The position numbers were made by a program, and so were the translations under genes. Of a stretch of DNA of 64,000 bases, positions 1 through 9,029 are shown in pieces. A model generated the notes under the pieces. It had not been told where the DNA came from. It made no database searches and saw only the letters and a list, made by a program, of their open reading frames with translations. This DNA is from an alpha proteobacterium IMCC14465 (GTDB lineage Bacteria > Pseudomonadota > Alphaproteobacteria > RS24). Positions within the stretch are counted from its first letter, which is position 1, and each line of letters starts with the position of its first letter. The DNA lies in contig ALYF01000003.1 in the NCBI GenBank assembly GCA_000293845.2, forward strand, positions 310,001-374,000, written 5' to 3'.

Positions 1-119
1 TCAACGTCACTGGGGCAAATATCAAAATCGACACCTGCACCGCTTAGAATATCAGCGCGCACCTTGCTGGCGGAAGCCAAGACCAGGCGCGGAGCATCCG
101 CATTTGTTGTCACCATCAT
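1..119 (-). CDS. maf: Maf-like nucleotide pyrophosphatase, N-terminal part (cut by window edge)
   Basis: Reading the minus strand from the ATG at 119 gives MMVTTNADAPRLVLASAS followed by KVRADILSGAGVDFD, the start of the Maf/YhdE family with its LxLASxSxxR motif. Maf proteins hydrolyse non-canonical nucleoside triphosphates in the cytoplasm and have been linked to septum inhibition. Only the first ~39 codons are in the window. The start overlaps the ppsR stop in an ATGA arrangement (116–119), so the two genes are probably translationally coupled; the second ATG (116) is an alternative start. ppsR–maf next to the origin is a known alphaproteobacterial order. Confidence 0.85.
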   Translation of the reverse strand, partial: MMVTTNADAPRLVLASASKVRADILSGAGVDFDICPSDV

Positions 120-955
120 TGAGCGCCCTTTTCTTGCTCATTGCGACTTTGATAAATATTCAATATCTCAGCAGATGTTTCCTCAATAGAACGCCGCGTG
201 ACATCAATCACGTGCCAATTTTTGCGCGCAAATAATCGCCGCGCTTCAGTTGTTTCTTCTTTAACAACACTCGGGTCAATATAATCTGTTTCACCCGTCT
301 CCTTCAAGGACAGCAGGCGGTTTTTTCTGATTTGTACCAACCTATCAGGGCTTGCCGTTAAACCAATCACCAGTGGTTTGGTAAGCGACAGCAAATCGTC
401 TGTCGGGCTAACGCCCGGCACAAGCGGGACATTGGCGGCCCTAATACCGCGATTAGCCAGATACATACAGGTTGGCGTTTTCGAAGTGCGGCTCACCCCA
501 ACCAAAACAATGTCGGCCTCTTCCAAATCATGCTGGTTTTGACCGTCATCATGAGAGACGGTGTAATTAAGCGCCGCGATGCGCTCGAAATATTCTTTAT
601 TCATCGGGTTTTGTCGACCGGGCTGTCCTCGCAAGCCAACCCCAAGATAGGACCCTAAAATCGTGACAAATGGGTCTAAGACTGAAATGCAGGGAATATC
701 ATAATTGAGGCAGGCCTCTTCAAGCCGTGTCGATAATTCAGGCTGAACAATACTATAGAGAACCGGGCCCGGCGCAGACTCAATGGCTTTGAGTGCGCGA
801 TCAAGCTGTTTGCTTGAACGGATAAGACCATAACTATGCTCAATCGCGCGGGCGTCTTCAAACCGCGCACAAACCGCTTTAGCTACGGCATTGATTGTCT
901 CACCCGTGCTGTCAGATATCAGATATAAATGAAATAGTTTTTCCGTCTCGCTCAC
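116..955 (-). CDS. ppsR: Pyruvate, phosphate dikinase / PEP synthase regulatory protein (DUF299)
   Basis: The 279-residue protein has the family's full length. N-terminal LYLISDSTGET and the P-loop-like GVSRTSKT (about residues 153–160) are the signatures of DUF299 bifunctional serine/threonine kinases–phosphorylases, which inactivate and reactivate pyruvate phosphate dikinase or PEP synthase in the cytoplasm. The gene runs leftward away from the putative origin and is coupled to maf. The target enzyme is not in this window, so whether it acts on PPDK or PEP synthase is not shown. In Caulobacter the gene beside the origin opposite hemE is, as I recall, a homologue, which supports the synteny argument. 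Confidence 0.9.
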   Translation of the reverse strand: MSETEKLFHLYLISDSTGETINAVAKAVCARFEDARAIEHSYGLIRSSKQLDRALKAIESAPGPVLYSIVQPELSTRLEEACLNYDIPCISVLDPFVTILGSYLGVGLRGQPGRQNPMNKEYFERIAALNYTVSHDDGQNQHDLEEADIVLVGVSRTSKTPTCMYLANRGIRAANVPLVPGVSPTDDLLSLTKPLVIGLTASPDRLVQIRKNRLLSLKETGETDYIDPSVVKEETTEARRLFARKNWHVIDVTRRSIEETSAEILNIYQSRNEQEKGAQ

Positions 956-1501
956 TTTTTATCTCTCTCATTTATCCCTTATATCATTCGTTCATCATTA
1001 CTTTATTGGTGCAAAACCTGCGCGCACAAACCCCGATCAAATTGTGAATCATGTGAATAACGAGGATAAGGGGCTTATTTTGTAAACCCAAGATATTTTA
1101 TGCCCGTCTTTCGTTTTTTGTTCGGCGGCTTATGCATGATTTAATAAATCGCTTTAAGGTAAACTGAATAGTTGGGAAAAACCGACTGAGATGCACACAC
1201 CATATTTGTCCCCATAGTTACCGTTATTCACAACAGAAAAAGAGACATAAAAAACCCAGATTAATTATTGTATTCAGACTGTTAGATTAAAGGTCTGAAT
1301 AAAATGTTTGTATCTTTATTGAGATGAGACATATATCCACCAAACTGTAATAGCCGTCAGATTCTTGATAAGTCTGTGGGGAAAATCTTATACACAGCTG
1401 AACAGGCACACTAATACATCTACATTCTTTTATATATATAATAAAAGGAAGTAAGTTAGTTTCAAACTTACTCTCTAAAAAGGCGTTATGCGTTTCAACT
1501 C
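956..1501. other. Putative chromosomal replication origin (oriC) between ppsR and hemE
   Basis: This is the longest gene-free stretch of the window and separates divergent ppsR and hemE, the position of the mapped origin in Caulobacter. I see DnaA-box-like 9-mers matching TTATNCACA at 1224–1232 (TTATTCACA), 1388–1396 (TTATACACA) and, on the minus strand, 1052–1060; a one-mismatch copy lies at 1043–1051 (minus). A weaker TGTGGGGAA is at 1375–1383. GANTC (CcrM-type) sites occur at 1046–1050 and 1360–1364. An AT-only run at about 1429–1445 could be the unwinding element. No convincing ORF is present. Function is inferred from synteny and boxes, not shown. Confidence 0.72.
1271..1301. repeat. Inverted repeat in the putative origin
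   Basis: TATTCAGAC at 1271–1279 is exactly complementary to GTCTGAATA at 1293–1301, with a 13-base loop. No T-run follows, so it is unlikely to be an intrinsic terminator. It may bind a protein or be a structural element of the origin. A second inverted repeat, GTAAGTT (1451–1457) and AACTTAC (1465–1471), lies just upstream of hemE. Confidence 0.55.
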
Positions 1502-2527
1502 ATGCAAAAAACAATGCTCTCAATGTTTGAAAATTTAGAGGTTCCTCAAACACCTCCCATTTGGCTTATGCGACAAGCCGGCAGATATTTACCTGAATAT
1601 AAAGAGGTCAGAAAACAAGCGGGTAGTTTTTTAAATCTTTGTTATACATCTGAGCTGGCATGTGAAGTTACGCTTCAACCGATACGCAAATATCAATTCG
1701 ATGCCTCCATTCTATTTGCAGATATTCTGCTCATTCCGGATGCCCTCGGTCAAAAAGTTTGGTTTGTTGAAGGGGAAGGGCCACGCCTTGAACCAGTAAA
1801 ATCACCTGATAGCTTGACGCTTGATAATGTCTCCAGCCATATGCAGCCCGTTTATAAAACCTTATCCTTATTAAAACAGCGCCTTCCGGAAGAGACGACA
1901 TTAATTGGCTTTGCCGGGTCACCTTGGACAGTTGCAACTTATATGATTGCAGGGCAGGGAACAGCTGATCAAGAACCTGCACACAGCTTAAAACAAAATG
2001 ATGTGAGTGCCTTTCAAGCTTTATTAGACCTTATTGTTGAAGCAACGATTGAATATCTGGCCGGCCAAGTCGCGCATGGGGCAGAAGTTTTACAGCTTTT
2101 TGACAGTTGGGCAGGAAGTCTCTCGGGAGATGATTTCGACCGTTTTTGTATTCAGCCAAATAAGGCAGTTATTGATGGTTTGCGTTTGCGGGGCATAACC
2201 ACACCAATTATCGGGTTTCCACGTGGCGCAAAATCTCGATATGTTGATTTTGCCATTCAAACAAATGTTCAGGGGCTGAGTATTGATCAGGATATGTCTT
2301 TGACATCAGTTCTTGAGGATTTACCTGATACAATTATAAGTCAGGGGAACCTTGACCCTTTATGCTTGTTGGATGGTGGGCAACAAATGTTCTCAAAAAT
2401 AGATCACATACTGGATGTTACCAAAGGGCGACCGCATATTTTTAATCTTGGGCATGGTATTACGCAACTTACCCCCCCGCATCATGTGACAGATTTAGTT
2501 AATTGCATTCGAAATAGAGAGAAATAA
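1502..2527 (+). CDS. hemE: Uroporphyrinogen decarboxylase
   Basis: The enzyme decarboxylates uroporphyrinogen III to coproporphyrinogen III in haem synthesis. The 341-residue product matches the usual size and carries both URO-D signatures: PIWLMRQAGRYLPEY (about 19–33) with the catalytic-site arginines, and GFAGSPWT in the first half. HemJ follows after one base, so the two haem genes form an operon pointing away from the putative origin. The ATG at 1502 gives the conserved N-terminus; a second in-frame ATG five codons in is possible. Confidence 0.95.
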   Translation: MQKTMLSMFENLEVPQTPPIWLMRQAGRYLPEYKEVRKQAGSFLNLCYTSELACEVTLQPIRKYQFDASILFADILLIPDALGQKVWFVEGEGPRLEPVKSPDSLTLDNVSSHMQPVYKTLSLLKQRLPEETTLIGFAGSPWTVATYMIAGQGTADQEPAHSLKQNDVSAFQALLDLIVEATIEYLAGQVAHGAEVLQLFDSWAGSLSGDDFDRFCIQPNKAVIDGLRLRGITTPIIGFPRGAKSRYVDFAIQTNVQGLSIDQDMSLTSVLEDLPDTIISQGNLDPLCLLDGGQQMFSKIDHILDVTKGRPHIFNLGHGITQLTPPHHVTDLVNCIRNREK

Positions 2528-2528
2528 T

Positions 2529-2990
2529 ATGGGTGATATTTTATCGAACCTCCTCACTAACGCTTACACCTGGTTGCTCTCGCTCCACCTTATTTCTGTT
2601 ATGTTCTGGATGGCGGGTATGTATTATCTGCCGCGGCTATTTGTTTATCATGCAGAAGCGATGGAAAATAACGAACCGTTTAAGGTTTTTGAGCGCATGG
2701 AGCTTAATTTGCTCCGCATTATTATCAATCCAGCTATGATTGCAGCTTGGATATTTGGTTTACTTCTTCTTTTTTCACCCGGGCAAATTGAAAGTGCGGG
2801 ATATTGGCTCCCGATAAAACTGTCTGCGGTGGTTATTCTATCGGCGTATCACGGCATGTTATCAGGATGGCGCAAAAAGTTTCTCTTAGAAAAACCGCCT
2901 AAGAGCAGTAAATTTTTCCGTATGATTAATGAAATACCGCCAATATTAACGGTTTTGATTGTTATTATGGTCATTGTTAAGCCATTTTAA
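2529..2990 (+). CDS. hemJ: Protoporphyrinogen IX oxidase HemJ (UPF0093)
   Basis: HemJ is the membrane protoporphyrinogen oxidase of many bacteria without HemG or HemY. The 153-residue protein has about four hydrophobic segments and the hallmark MAGMYYLPRLFVYH (about 28–41), with the conserved histidine at about residue 20 (SLHLISV). It starts one base after the hemE stop, and an ATG two bases later confirms tight coupling. It catalyses the next-to-last step of the same pathway, acting in the inner membrane. Confidence 0.92.
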   Translation: MGDILSNLLTNAYTWLLSLHLISVMFWMAGMYYLPRLFVYHAEAMENNEPFKVFERMELNLLRIIINPAMIAAWIFGLLLLFSPGQIESAGYWLPIKLSAVVILSAYHGMLSGWRKKFLLEKPPKSSKFFRMINEIPPILTVLIVIMVIVKPF

Positions 2991-3177
2991 ACGCATGCGG
3001 TCACTTTAAGCTTGAACTCTCATAGATTTAAGCGCATTCTATAAACGTATCTTCTCTTCTGTCTCGTTTATAAATATTTCTAGGGTAAACATTCCCGGGC
3101 GCCTGCCATAACTTGCCATAAACGGATATTTATTCTCTTTCTAATTTGACAGAACACCCCCTTCAAAGAGTTAACCT

Positions 3178-4443
3178 ATGGAACAAATTAAGCTTCAGGA
3201 CTTAAAGTCTAAATCTCCAACCGAACTTTTGGCTTTGGCTGAAGAAAACGATATTGAAAACGCTTCAACGATGCGCAAACAGGATATGATGTTTGCTATT
3301 TTGAAAGAGCTTGCTGAACAAGGTATTTTCATTATTGGTGAAGGCGTGGTTGAAGTTTTACCGGATGGTTTTGGCTTTTTGCGCTCACCGGATGCAAATT
3401 ATCTTCCTGGGCCGGATGATATATATGTAAGCCCTTCACAAATAAGGCGTTTTTCACTTCGGACGGGAGATACGGTTGAAGGTGATATTCGTAGCCCAAA
3501 AGACGGTGAGAGATATTTTGCTCTTTTAAAAGTGAATAGCATTAATTTTGAAGACCCTGATAAAATTCGTCACAAGGTGAATTTCGACAACTTAACACCG
3601 CTCTATCCAGAAGAGCGCATATTGATGGAATTTGATAACCCTGCTGAAAAAGATCGCTCCTCCCGCATTATTGATATTGTTGCACCACTTGGTAAAGGCC
3701 AGCGGGCGCTGATTGTTGCCCCGCCCAGAACAGGTAAAACCGTCCTATTGCAAAATATTGCTAAATCAATTGCGGCTAATCACCCCGAATGTTACCTCAT
3801 CGTACTTTTGATTGATGAGCGTCCCGAAGAAGTGACAGATATGCAGCGTTCTGTTAGCGGCGAAGTGGTTTCATCAACCTTTGATGAACCGGCTGCACGC
3901 CATGTTCAAGTCGCTGAAATGGTGATTGAAAAAGCCAAAAGGCTGGTGGAGCACGGCCGTGACGTTGTTATTCTATTGGATAGCATCACACGCCTTGGGC
4001 GAGCTTATAACACGGTCGTGCCATCTTCTGGTAAGGTGCTTACTGGCGGTGTTGATGCGAACGCACTTCAAAGACCGAAGAGATTTTTCGGGGCGGCCAG
4101 AAACATTGAGCAGGGTGGGTCTTTGACCATTATTTCAACAGCCCTGATTGATACTGGTAGCCGGATGGATGAGGTTATCTTTGAAGAATTTAAAGGGACG
4201 GGTAACTCTGAAATTGTGCTGGACCGTAAGATATCCGACAAGCGTGTCTTTCCTTCCATCGATATAATGAAATCCGGTACACGCAAAGAGGAGCTTCTCA
4301 TTGATAAAGAAACCCTCTCAAAAATCTATGTGTTGCGTCGTATTCTTAATCCAATGGGAACGGTGGATGCTATTGAGTTCTTGCTCGACAAGCTCAAGCA
4401 AACCAAGACCAATGATGATTTCTTTGACTCTATGAATACCTAA
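3178..4443 (+). CDS. rho: Transcription termination factor Rho
   Basis: Rho is the hexameric RNA helicase that terminates transcription. The 421-residue protein shows, in order, the Rho N-terminal domain ([18 protein letters not shown]), the cold-shock-type RNA-binding domain ([22 protein letters not shown], about 64–86), Walker A APPRTGKT (181–188) and Walker B DVVILLDS followed by ITRLGRAYN. Length is standard. hemE–hemJ–rho is a conserved alphaproteobacterial order. The 187 bases upstream carry a TTGACA at about 3146 but no clear leader peptide or attenuator that I can support. Confidence 0.97.
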   Translation: MEQIKLQDLKSKSPTELLALAEENDIENASTMRKQDMMFAILKELAEQGIFIIGEGVVEVLPDGFGFLRSPDANYLPGPDDIYVSPSQIRRFSLRTGDTVEGDIRSPKDGERYFALLKVNSINFEDPDKIRHKVNFDNLTPLYPEERILMEFDNPAEKDRSSRIIDIVAPLGKGQRALIVAPPRTGKTVLLQNIAKSIAANHPECYLIVLLIDERPEEVTDMQRSVSGEVVSSTFDEPAARHVQVAEMVIEKAKRLVEHGRDVVILLDSITRLGRAYNTVVPSSGKVLTGGVDANALQRPKRFFGAARNIEQGGSLTIISTALIDTGSRMDEVIFEEFKGTGNSEIVLDRKISDKRVFPSIDIMKSGTRKEELLIDKETLSKIYVLRRILNPMGTVDAIEFLLDKLKQTKTNDDFFDSMNT

Positions 4444-4463
4444 TTAAGGTAAATTCTTAAAAA

Positions 4464-5162
4464 TTAAAGCACGCTGTTTAAAAGCGATAGTGAACGCTCA
4501 TTTGCAAGATTGGCCGCAGCTTCATCATAATGCATGCCTGTGAAGCGGGCGAAGCCGTGGTCAACGCCTGGATAAATACGAACATCAAAATTATCTGCTG
4601 TGAGCCCGGCCTTAATAGCGGCTTGGGCTTCGGGTGGGACAAACCCATCTTCTTCGGCAATATGCAGAAGTGTTGGAATTTTAATGTCACTAGCTTGATC
4701 AAGCATTGTTTCAATACCCACACCGTAATAGCTGACAGCCACATCGGCATCCGTCCCTAGCGCCGCCATATAAGCGAGACGACCACCTAGACAAAAACCC
4801 AACACACCAACTTTACCGTTACAGGCTGGGTGATTACGCAATGCGGTGATGGTGGCTTGAATGTCTTTAATGCCTGTTGGCTGGTCAAACTGTCCCATAA
4901 GTTCAATGCCGCGGTTAAATTCGGCCTCCACATTTGGGTTAAGCTTAACGCCTGGCTCGAGACGCCAGAAAACATCTGGTGCGGCTGTCACAAAACCTTT
5001 ATCCGCATAAGCTTCAACGGTGGCTTGGATAAAATCATTAACACCGAAAACCTCTTGGATAATGACCAGACCCGGCGCGCCTTCACTTTCAGGTGCTGCC
5101 ATATAGGCGCCCATTTTTCCTGTTCCGCCAGCTGTTTCAATCGAAATCATGTTTCCGGTCAT
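4464..5162 (-). CDS. Dienelactone hydrolase family protein
   Basis: An alpha/beta hydrolase of 232 residues with the dienelactone hydrolase (carboxymethylenebutenolidase) catalytic set in register: Glu37 (IIQEVFG), nucleophile Cys124 (GFCLGG), Asp172 (AEEDGFV) and His202 (VDHGFAR). The family hydrolyses dienelactones from chlorocatechol breakdown, but many members have other substrates, and no catechol pathway genes are nearby, so the substrate is open. It is followed upstream, 20 bases away, by the YyaL-like gene on the same strand. The ATG at 5162 has a GAGGA-type ribosome site. Confidence 0.88.
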   Translation of the reverse strand: MTGNMISIETAGGTGKMGAYMAAPESEGAPGLVIIQEVFGVNDFIQATVEAYADKGFVTAAPDVFWRLEPGVKLNPNVEAEFNRGIELMGQFDQPTGIKDIQATITALRNHPACNGKVGVLGFCLGGRLAYMAALGTDADVAVSYYGVGIETMLDQASDIKIPTLLHIAEEDGFVPPEAQAAIKAGLTADNFDVRIYPGVDHGFARFTGMHYDEAAANLANERSLSLLNSVL

Positions 5163-5182
5163 GTGTGATTTTCCTCTTCGTC

Positions 5183-7450
5183 CTAAGCAGTTTCTAAAAC
5201 AGCTTTATGCAAAAAGCTGTCTAGATGTGTTGTGAGCTCATCCACAGAATTTGCCGGTGGTAAGCACGTATTATGGGTACAAACATATGCCGTGGGTTGG
5301 TCAAAGGCAAATGGCATTTTATCGTCAGTGGCATTTTTTGTAGGGTTTGCCGGTGTTTCATGAATTGGTATATGTGTCGGCAAATCCTGCCCTAAGCCGA
5401 CTGGATGCACAATCAGACCCGGGCATGGGTGCGCATGTGCTGTTTCCAATAAAAGTTTAAAATCATTATCTGACGGGTCGCCCACAATCACACAGCTTGC
5501 CTGATGGCGCGTGTTTTCTGTTTCTGTCAGATAGCGCGGCATTTGGGGATAATGCTTTATGGCAGCAATGGCGTGTGTCTTGATAAGCGCTTCCAGACTA
5601 TCGCGGTAATCTTGTTTGCCTGTGAAAACGGCAAGTCGTCGATATACCCCAATCATTGTGCCATTGGCATTGGGGGTTGCGCCATCATAGCTGGTATGGG
5701 GTCGGGTGATAAGCGTCTCAGCTTGTGATGAGGTCATGTAAAACCCGCCAACGTCATCGGTGTAAAACTGCTCAAGCGTTTTGGTTAAAGCCTCGGCAGA
5801 GGCGAGATATGATGCTGTGCCGGTGGCGCTAAATAAAGCCAGCGCCGCATCAGCCATATTTGAATAATCTTCGGCCATACTTATGTTAAGTTTGCTTTCA
5901 CCCCGCGCGGCATGCGCTAACTTCAAACACCCGCCTTCTTCATATGACATTGTCTGCATGACATCGCGATAAGCGCGTTCCGCTGTTTCTAGCCATTTCT
6001 TATTTTGAAAAACAGGGGAGAGCCGCGCCAGTGCGGCAATGACCAAACCGTTCCAATCTGCTAAAATTTTATCATCGCGCTCTGGTCGGGTGCGCAAGGC
6101 TTGTGCTTGAGCAAGTATATTAAGCGATTGAGCGTGTCGGGCTTCTTCATCAAAACCTTCATTATGCAGTGACGGTGGCAGGCGGTTCAAGATGTTGACG
6201 TTATCACCAGCACCCCCTCCTTCAGGAAAATTCCCCGCATCTGTCACTCGGTATGTGCGGGCAAAGTCTGGAAAATTCTCACCCAGAAGGGAGGTGAGTT
6301 CTGCGACCGTCCAGACATAATATTTACCTTCTTCCCCTTCGCTATCGGCATCCAAGCTCGCGGCAAATGCCGCCGGAGGCTTGGGCGTATCATCTTTTGA
6401 AAGCGCTGCTGCGCCATCTGTCGAGTTGTTTGTTGCATTCGTCAGCATGTCGTCTAACAGCCAGTCGACTGTTTTGCTAATGCGGTCTGTGAGCATCGGG
6501 TCGCGCGTAGACTTCCAGACATTCCCCATCAGATCCAATATGAGACCATTATCATAAATCATTTTTTCAAAATGTGGCACCAGCCATTCCTCATCAACGG
6601 AATAGCGGCTAAAACCGCCGCGAATATGGTCAAAAATCCCGCCATGGCAAAGCCCGCTAAGGGTTATCAGCACAGCCTCGCGGCTGACATCTCGCCCATT
6701 ACGAAGCCAGTCCTGCCAGAGCAATTCGTAAATAAGGGGCTGTGGAAATTTAGGCGCGCCTTGCATGCCGCCATAGGTCAGGTCAATTTGTCTGGCAAGG
6801 TTTTCCGAGGCCTCACTTGCTAAATCTTCCGGCAAGCCAAGCGGAAGATTTGGAGAAAGCTGCTCAAGCGCGGTCTTCTGGTTGGCAGCTTTGAAGGCGG
6901 CATTATTTTTGTTCTGTAACGCTTGGGTCAGCTTGTCGGCGTTTTCTTGAACCTTGTCGGTTTCCTCGGTGCATATTCTGGCGATTTCGCGGCAAATATC
7001 GGGAAACCCGGGGCGTCCGAATTTGGCGATTGGTGGGAAATAAGTGCCCCCCCAGAAAGGCCGGCCATCGGGCAGTAAAAACATGGTTAAGGGCCAGCCG
7101 CCCTGTTCCCCCATCATATGCAGGGCTGACATATAAATATCATCAATATCAGGTCGTTCTTCCCTATCCACCTTGATATTGACAAAGAGGTCATTCATGA
7201 CGCTGGCAATGTCTTCATTTTCGAAGCTTTCATGCGCCATAACATGACACCAGTGGCAGGCCGAATAACCAATAGACAGCAAAATCGGCTTGTTTTGCTC
7301 CTGTGCGCTTGCCAAAGCTTTTGCATCCCATGGCTGCCAGTGAACCGGATTGTCTTTATGTTGTTGTAAATAGGGGCTGGCTTCATGGCTCAACCTGTTT
7401 TCAAGAACTATGTGAGAGTTTGTCGTGTCTTGAACCATTGCTGCGCTCAT
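5183..7450 (-). CDS. YyaL/SSP411-like protein with N-terminal thioredoxin fold (DUF255)
   Basis: The 755-residue protein starts with the highly conserved block NRLxxExSPYLxxHxxNPVxW (about 18–38) and the thioredoxin-like CHWCHVM (Cys65, Cys68), followed by a long alpha/alpha-barrel region ([28 protein letters not shown]) typical of the family. Bacterial YyaL and mammalian spermatogenesis-associated protein 20 belong here; the biochemical role is not firmly known. Length matches a full member. The start may instead be Met5. It precedes the dienelactone hydrolase on the same strand. Confidence 0.9.
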   Translation of the reverse strand: MSAAMVQDTTNSHIVLENRLSHEASPYLQQHKDNPVHWQPWDAKALASAQEQNKPILLSIGYSACHWCHVMAHESFENEDIASVMNDLFVNIKVDREERPDIDDIYMSALHMMGEQGGWPLTMFLLPDGRPFWGGTYFPPIAKFGRPGFPDICREIARICTEETDKVQENADKLTQALQNKNNAAFKAANQKTALEQLSPNLPLGLPEDLASEASENLARQIDLTYGGMQGAPKFPQPLIYELLWQDWLRNGRDVSREAVLITLSGLCHGGIFDHIRGGFSRYSVDEEWLVPHFEKMIYDNGLILDLMGNVWKSTRDPMLTDRISKTVDWLLDDMLTNATNNSTDGAAALSKDDTPKPPAAFAASLDADSEGEEGKYYVWTVAELTSLLGENFPDFARTYRVTDAGNFPEGGGAGDNVNILNRLPPSLHNEGFDEEARHAQSLNILAQAQALRTRPERDDKILADWNGLVIAALARLSPVFQNKKWLETAERAYRDVMQTMSYEEGGCLKLAHAARGESKLNISMAEDYSNMADAALALFSATGTASYLASAEALTKTLEQFYTDDVGGFYMTSSQAETLITRPHTSYDGATPNANGTMIGVYRRLAVFTGKQDYRDSLEALIKTHAIAAIKHYPQMPRYLTETENTRHQASCVIVGDPSDNDFKLLLETAHAHPCPGLIVHPVGLGQDLPTHIPIHETPANPTKNATDDKMPFAFDQPTAYVCTHNTCLPPANSVDELTTHLDSFLHKAVLETA

Positions 7451-7603
7451 TGAAATCTGTTGACGAAGGAAATACCATCATATACGCCCATAATGATTCA
7501 GCAAATGCATGACCTATGCACAACTGAGGCACGACCTATGCACGACTAAGGCGTGACTTTGGGTAAGATTTTAATCAGGTTTTAAGATGAAGGGGGTTAG
7601 AGA

Positions 7604-8938
7604 ATGACTATTTTTGCTTTATCCACCTCGCCGGGGCGCGGCGCGATTGCGATTATTCGTTTATCGGGCGACCAGACAGCCCCCATTCTTGAAAAGCTGA
7701 CCGGCAAGCCTGCCCCCGAAGCGCGTCAGGCATCACTGCGAATAATCACCGAACCAGAGACAGGTGATCCGATTGACTCCGGCCTTGTGCTGTATTTCCA
7801 AGCCCCGCATTCTTATACGGGTGAAGATATGGCAGAGCTGCATATTCATGGCGGCGTTGCGATTGTTGACCGCCTGCTTGACGTATTATCCGGCCTTGAA
7901 GGTCTCAGGCCTGCCGAGCCGGGGGAGTTCACCCGCCTTGCGGTGTTGAACGGGCGTATGGATCTTACTCAGGCTGAGGCTGTTGCAGATATGATTGATG
8001 CCGAAACAATGGCGCAGCAAAAGCAGGCTTTTCGCCAGATGCAGGGCGCGCTGGGCGTGCTTTATGAGAGCTGGCGACAAAAGCTCGCTACATCACTGGC
8101 GCATTTGGAGGCGGATATAGAGTTTGCCGATGAGGATTTGCCTGGTGGCATTGGGCAGGCGGTTCTGGGGGAGGTCGCCGCGCTCAGTGACGAGATAGCG
8201 GCGCATATACACGATGATAGAGGGCGAACACTGCGCCACGGCGTGGAAATTGCTATTATCGGCGCGCCGAATGTAGGTAAGTCGAGCTTGCTGAATCATA
8301 TCGCAGGGCGCGAGGCGGCGATCGTTTCTGCCCGTGCGGGTACAACCAGAGATATTGTTGAGGTGTCTTTAACACTTGGGGGTGTGCCCGCTTTGCTCGC
8401 AGATACAGCCGGCATCCGTGCGGCAGGTGACGAAATAGAAAGAGAGGGCGTACGCCGGGCGCTTAATAAGGCGTCGGAGGCGGATATCCGCCTTCATGTG
8501 ACAGCCTTTGGGGTGGCCGGAGATGAAACCACCTCTGATGAGGCGCGTTTTCAGGAGGGTGATTTATATATTGCCAATAAGCAAGATTTGGGCGAGACAT
8601 CGCGCCCGAACACGCTGAACGAGACAGACTTTTTTTGCGTTTCCGCGGAAACAGGTGCGGGCATGTCTCATCTTGTCGCGGCTCTGAATACAAGAGTTCA
8701 GACAAGCTTCGGCCTGACGGAACGCCCAGCCTTAACCCGAACCCGCCACCGCATTGCATTGCAGGCGGCGGATATTGCGCTAAAGCGGGGGCTTGAACGC
8801 GCTGAAACAGGCGCAGAGCTTGAATTGGTGGCAGAAGATTTACGCCTTGCCATGCGCGAAATCGGGCGTATCACCGGTGCGGTAGATGTTGAAAGCCTAC
8901 TCGATATTGTTTTTCGGGACTTCTGTATCGGTAAATAA
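7604..8938 (+). CDS. mnmE: tRNA uridine-5-carboxymethylaminomethyl(34) synthesis GTPase MnmE
   Basis: MnmE with MnmG modifies the wobble uridine of several tRNAs. The 444-residue protein has the N-terminal tetrahydrofolate-binding domain (TSPGRGAIAIIRLSG), helical domain, and an inserted G domain with G1 GAPNVGKS (220–227), RAGTTRD and DTAG (267–270), ending in the essential CIGK motif (441–444), where the catalytic cysteine sits. mnmG follows after 91 bases that contain a parS site. Upstream (7511–7554) lies a short imperfect 22-base tandem repeat. Confidence 0.96.
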   Translation: MTIFALSTSPGRGAIAIIRLSGDQTAPILEKLTGKPAPEARQASLRIITEPETGDPIDSGLVLYFQAPHSYTGEDMAELHIHGGVAIVDRLLDVLSGLEGLRPAEPGEFTRLAVLNGRMDLTQAEAVADMIDAETMAQQKQAFRQMQGALGVLYESWRQKLATSLAHLEADIEFADEDLPGGIGQAVLGEVAALSDEIAAHIHDDRGRTLRHGVEIAIIGAPNVGKSSLLNHIAGREAAIVSARAGTTRDIVEVSLTLGGVPALLADTAGIRAAGDEIEREGVRRALNKASEADIRLHVTAFGVAGDETTSDEARFQEGDLYIANKQDLGETSRPNTLNETDFFCVSAETGAGMSHLVAALNTRVQTSFGLTERPALTRTRHRIALQAADIALKRGLERAETGAELELVAEDLRLAMREIGRITGAVDVESLLDIVFRDFCIGK

Positions 8939-8976
8939 CGGGGAAATAATAAGGCACCACCCGTTGAGACTTTCAT

Positions 8977-8992
8977 TGTTTCACGTGAAACA
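8977..8992. promoter_or_regulatory. parS centromere-like site 1
   Basis: TGTTTCACGTGAAACA is a perfect 16-base palindrome matching the universal chromosomal parS consensus bound by ParB. It lies in the mnmE–mnmG gap, about 3.6 kb from parB and about 7.6 kb from the putative origin, the expected location for ParABS segregation. Confidence 0.95.
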
Positions 8993-9029
8993 TCTTGCCG
9001 AGGGGCGGGTGTTTGTATAAAAACGGCGC

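Noticed and set aside
1141-1165. TTAA-N-TTAA pair in the origin-like gap as a CtrA site
   Set aside because: Spacing is nine bases, not the seven of the CtrA consensus, and no other copy was seen.
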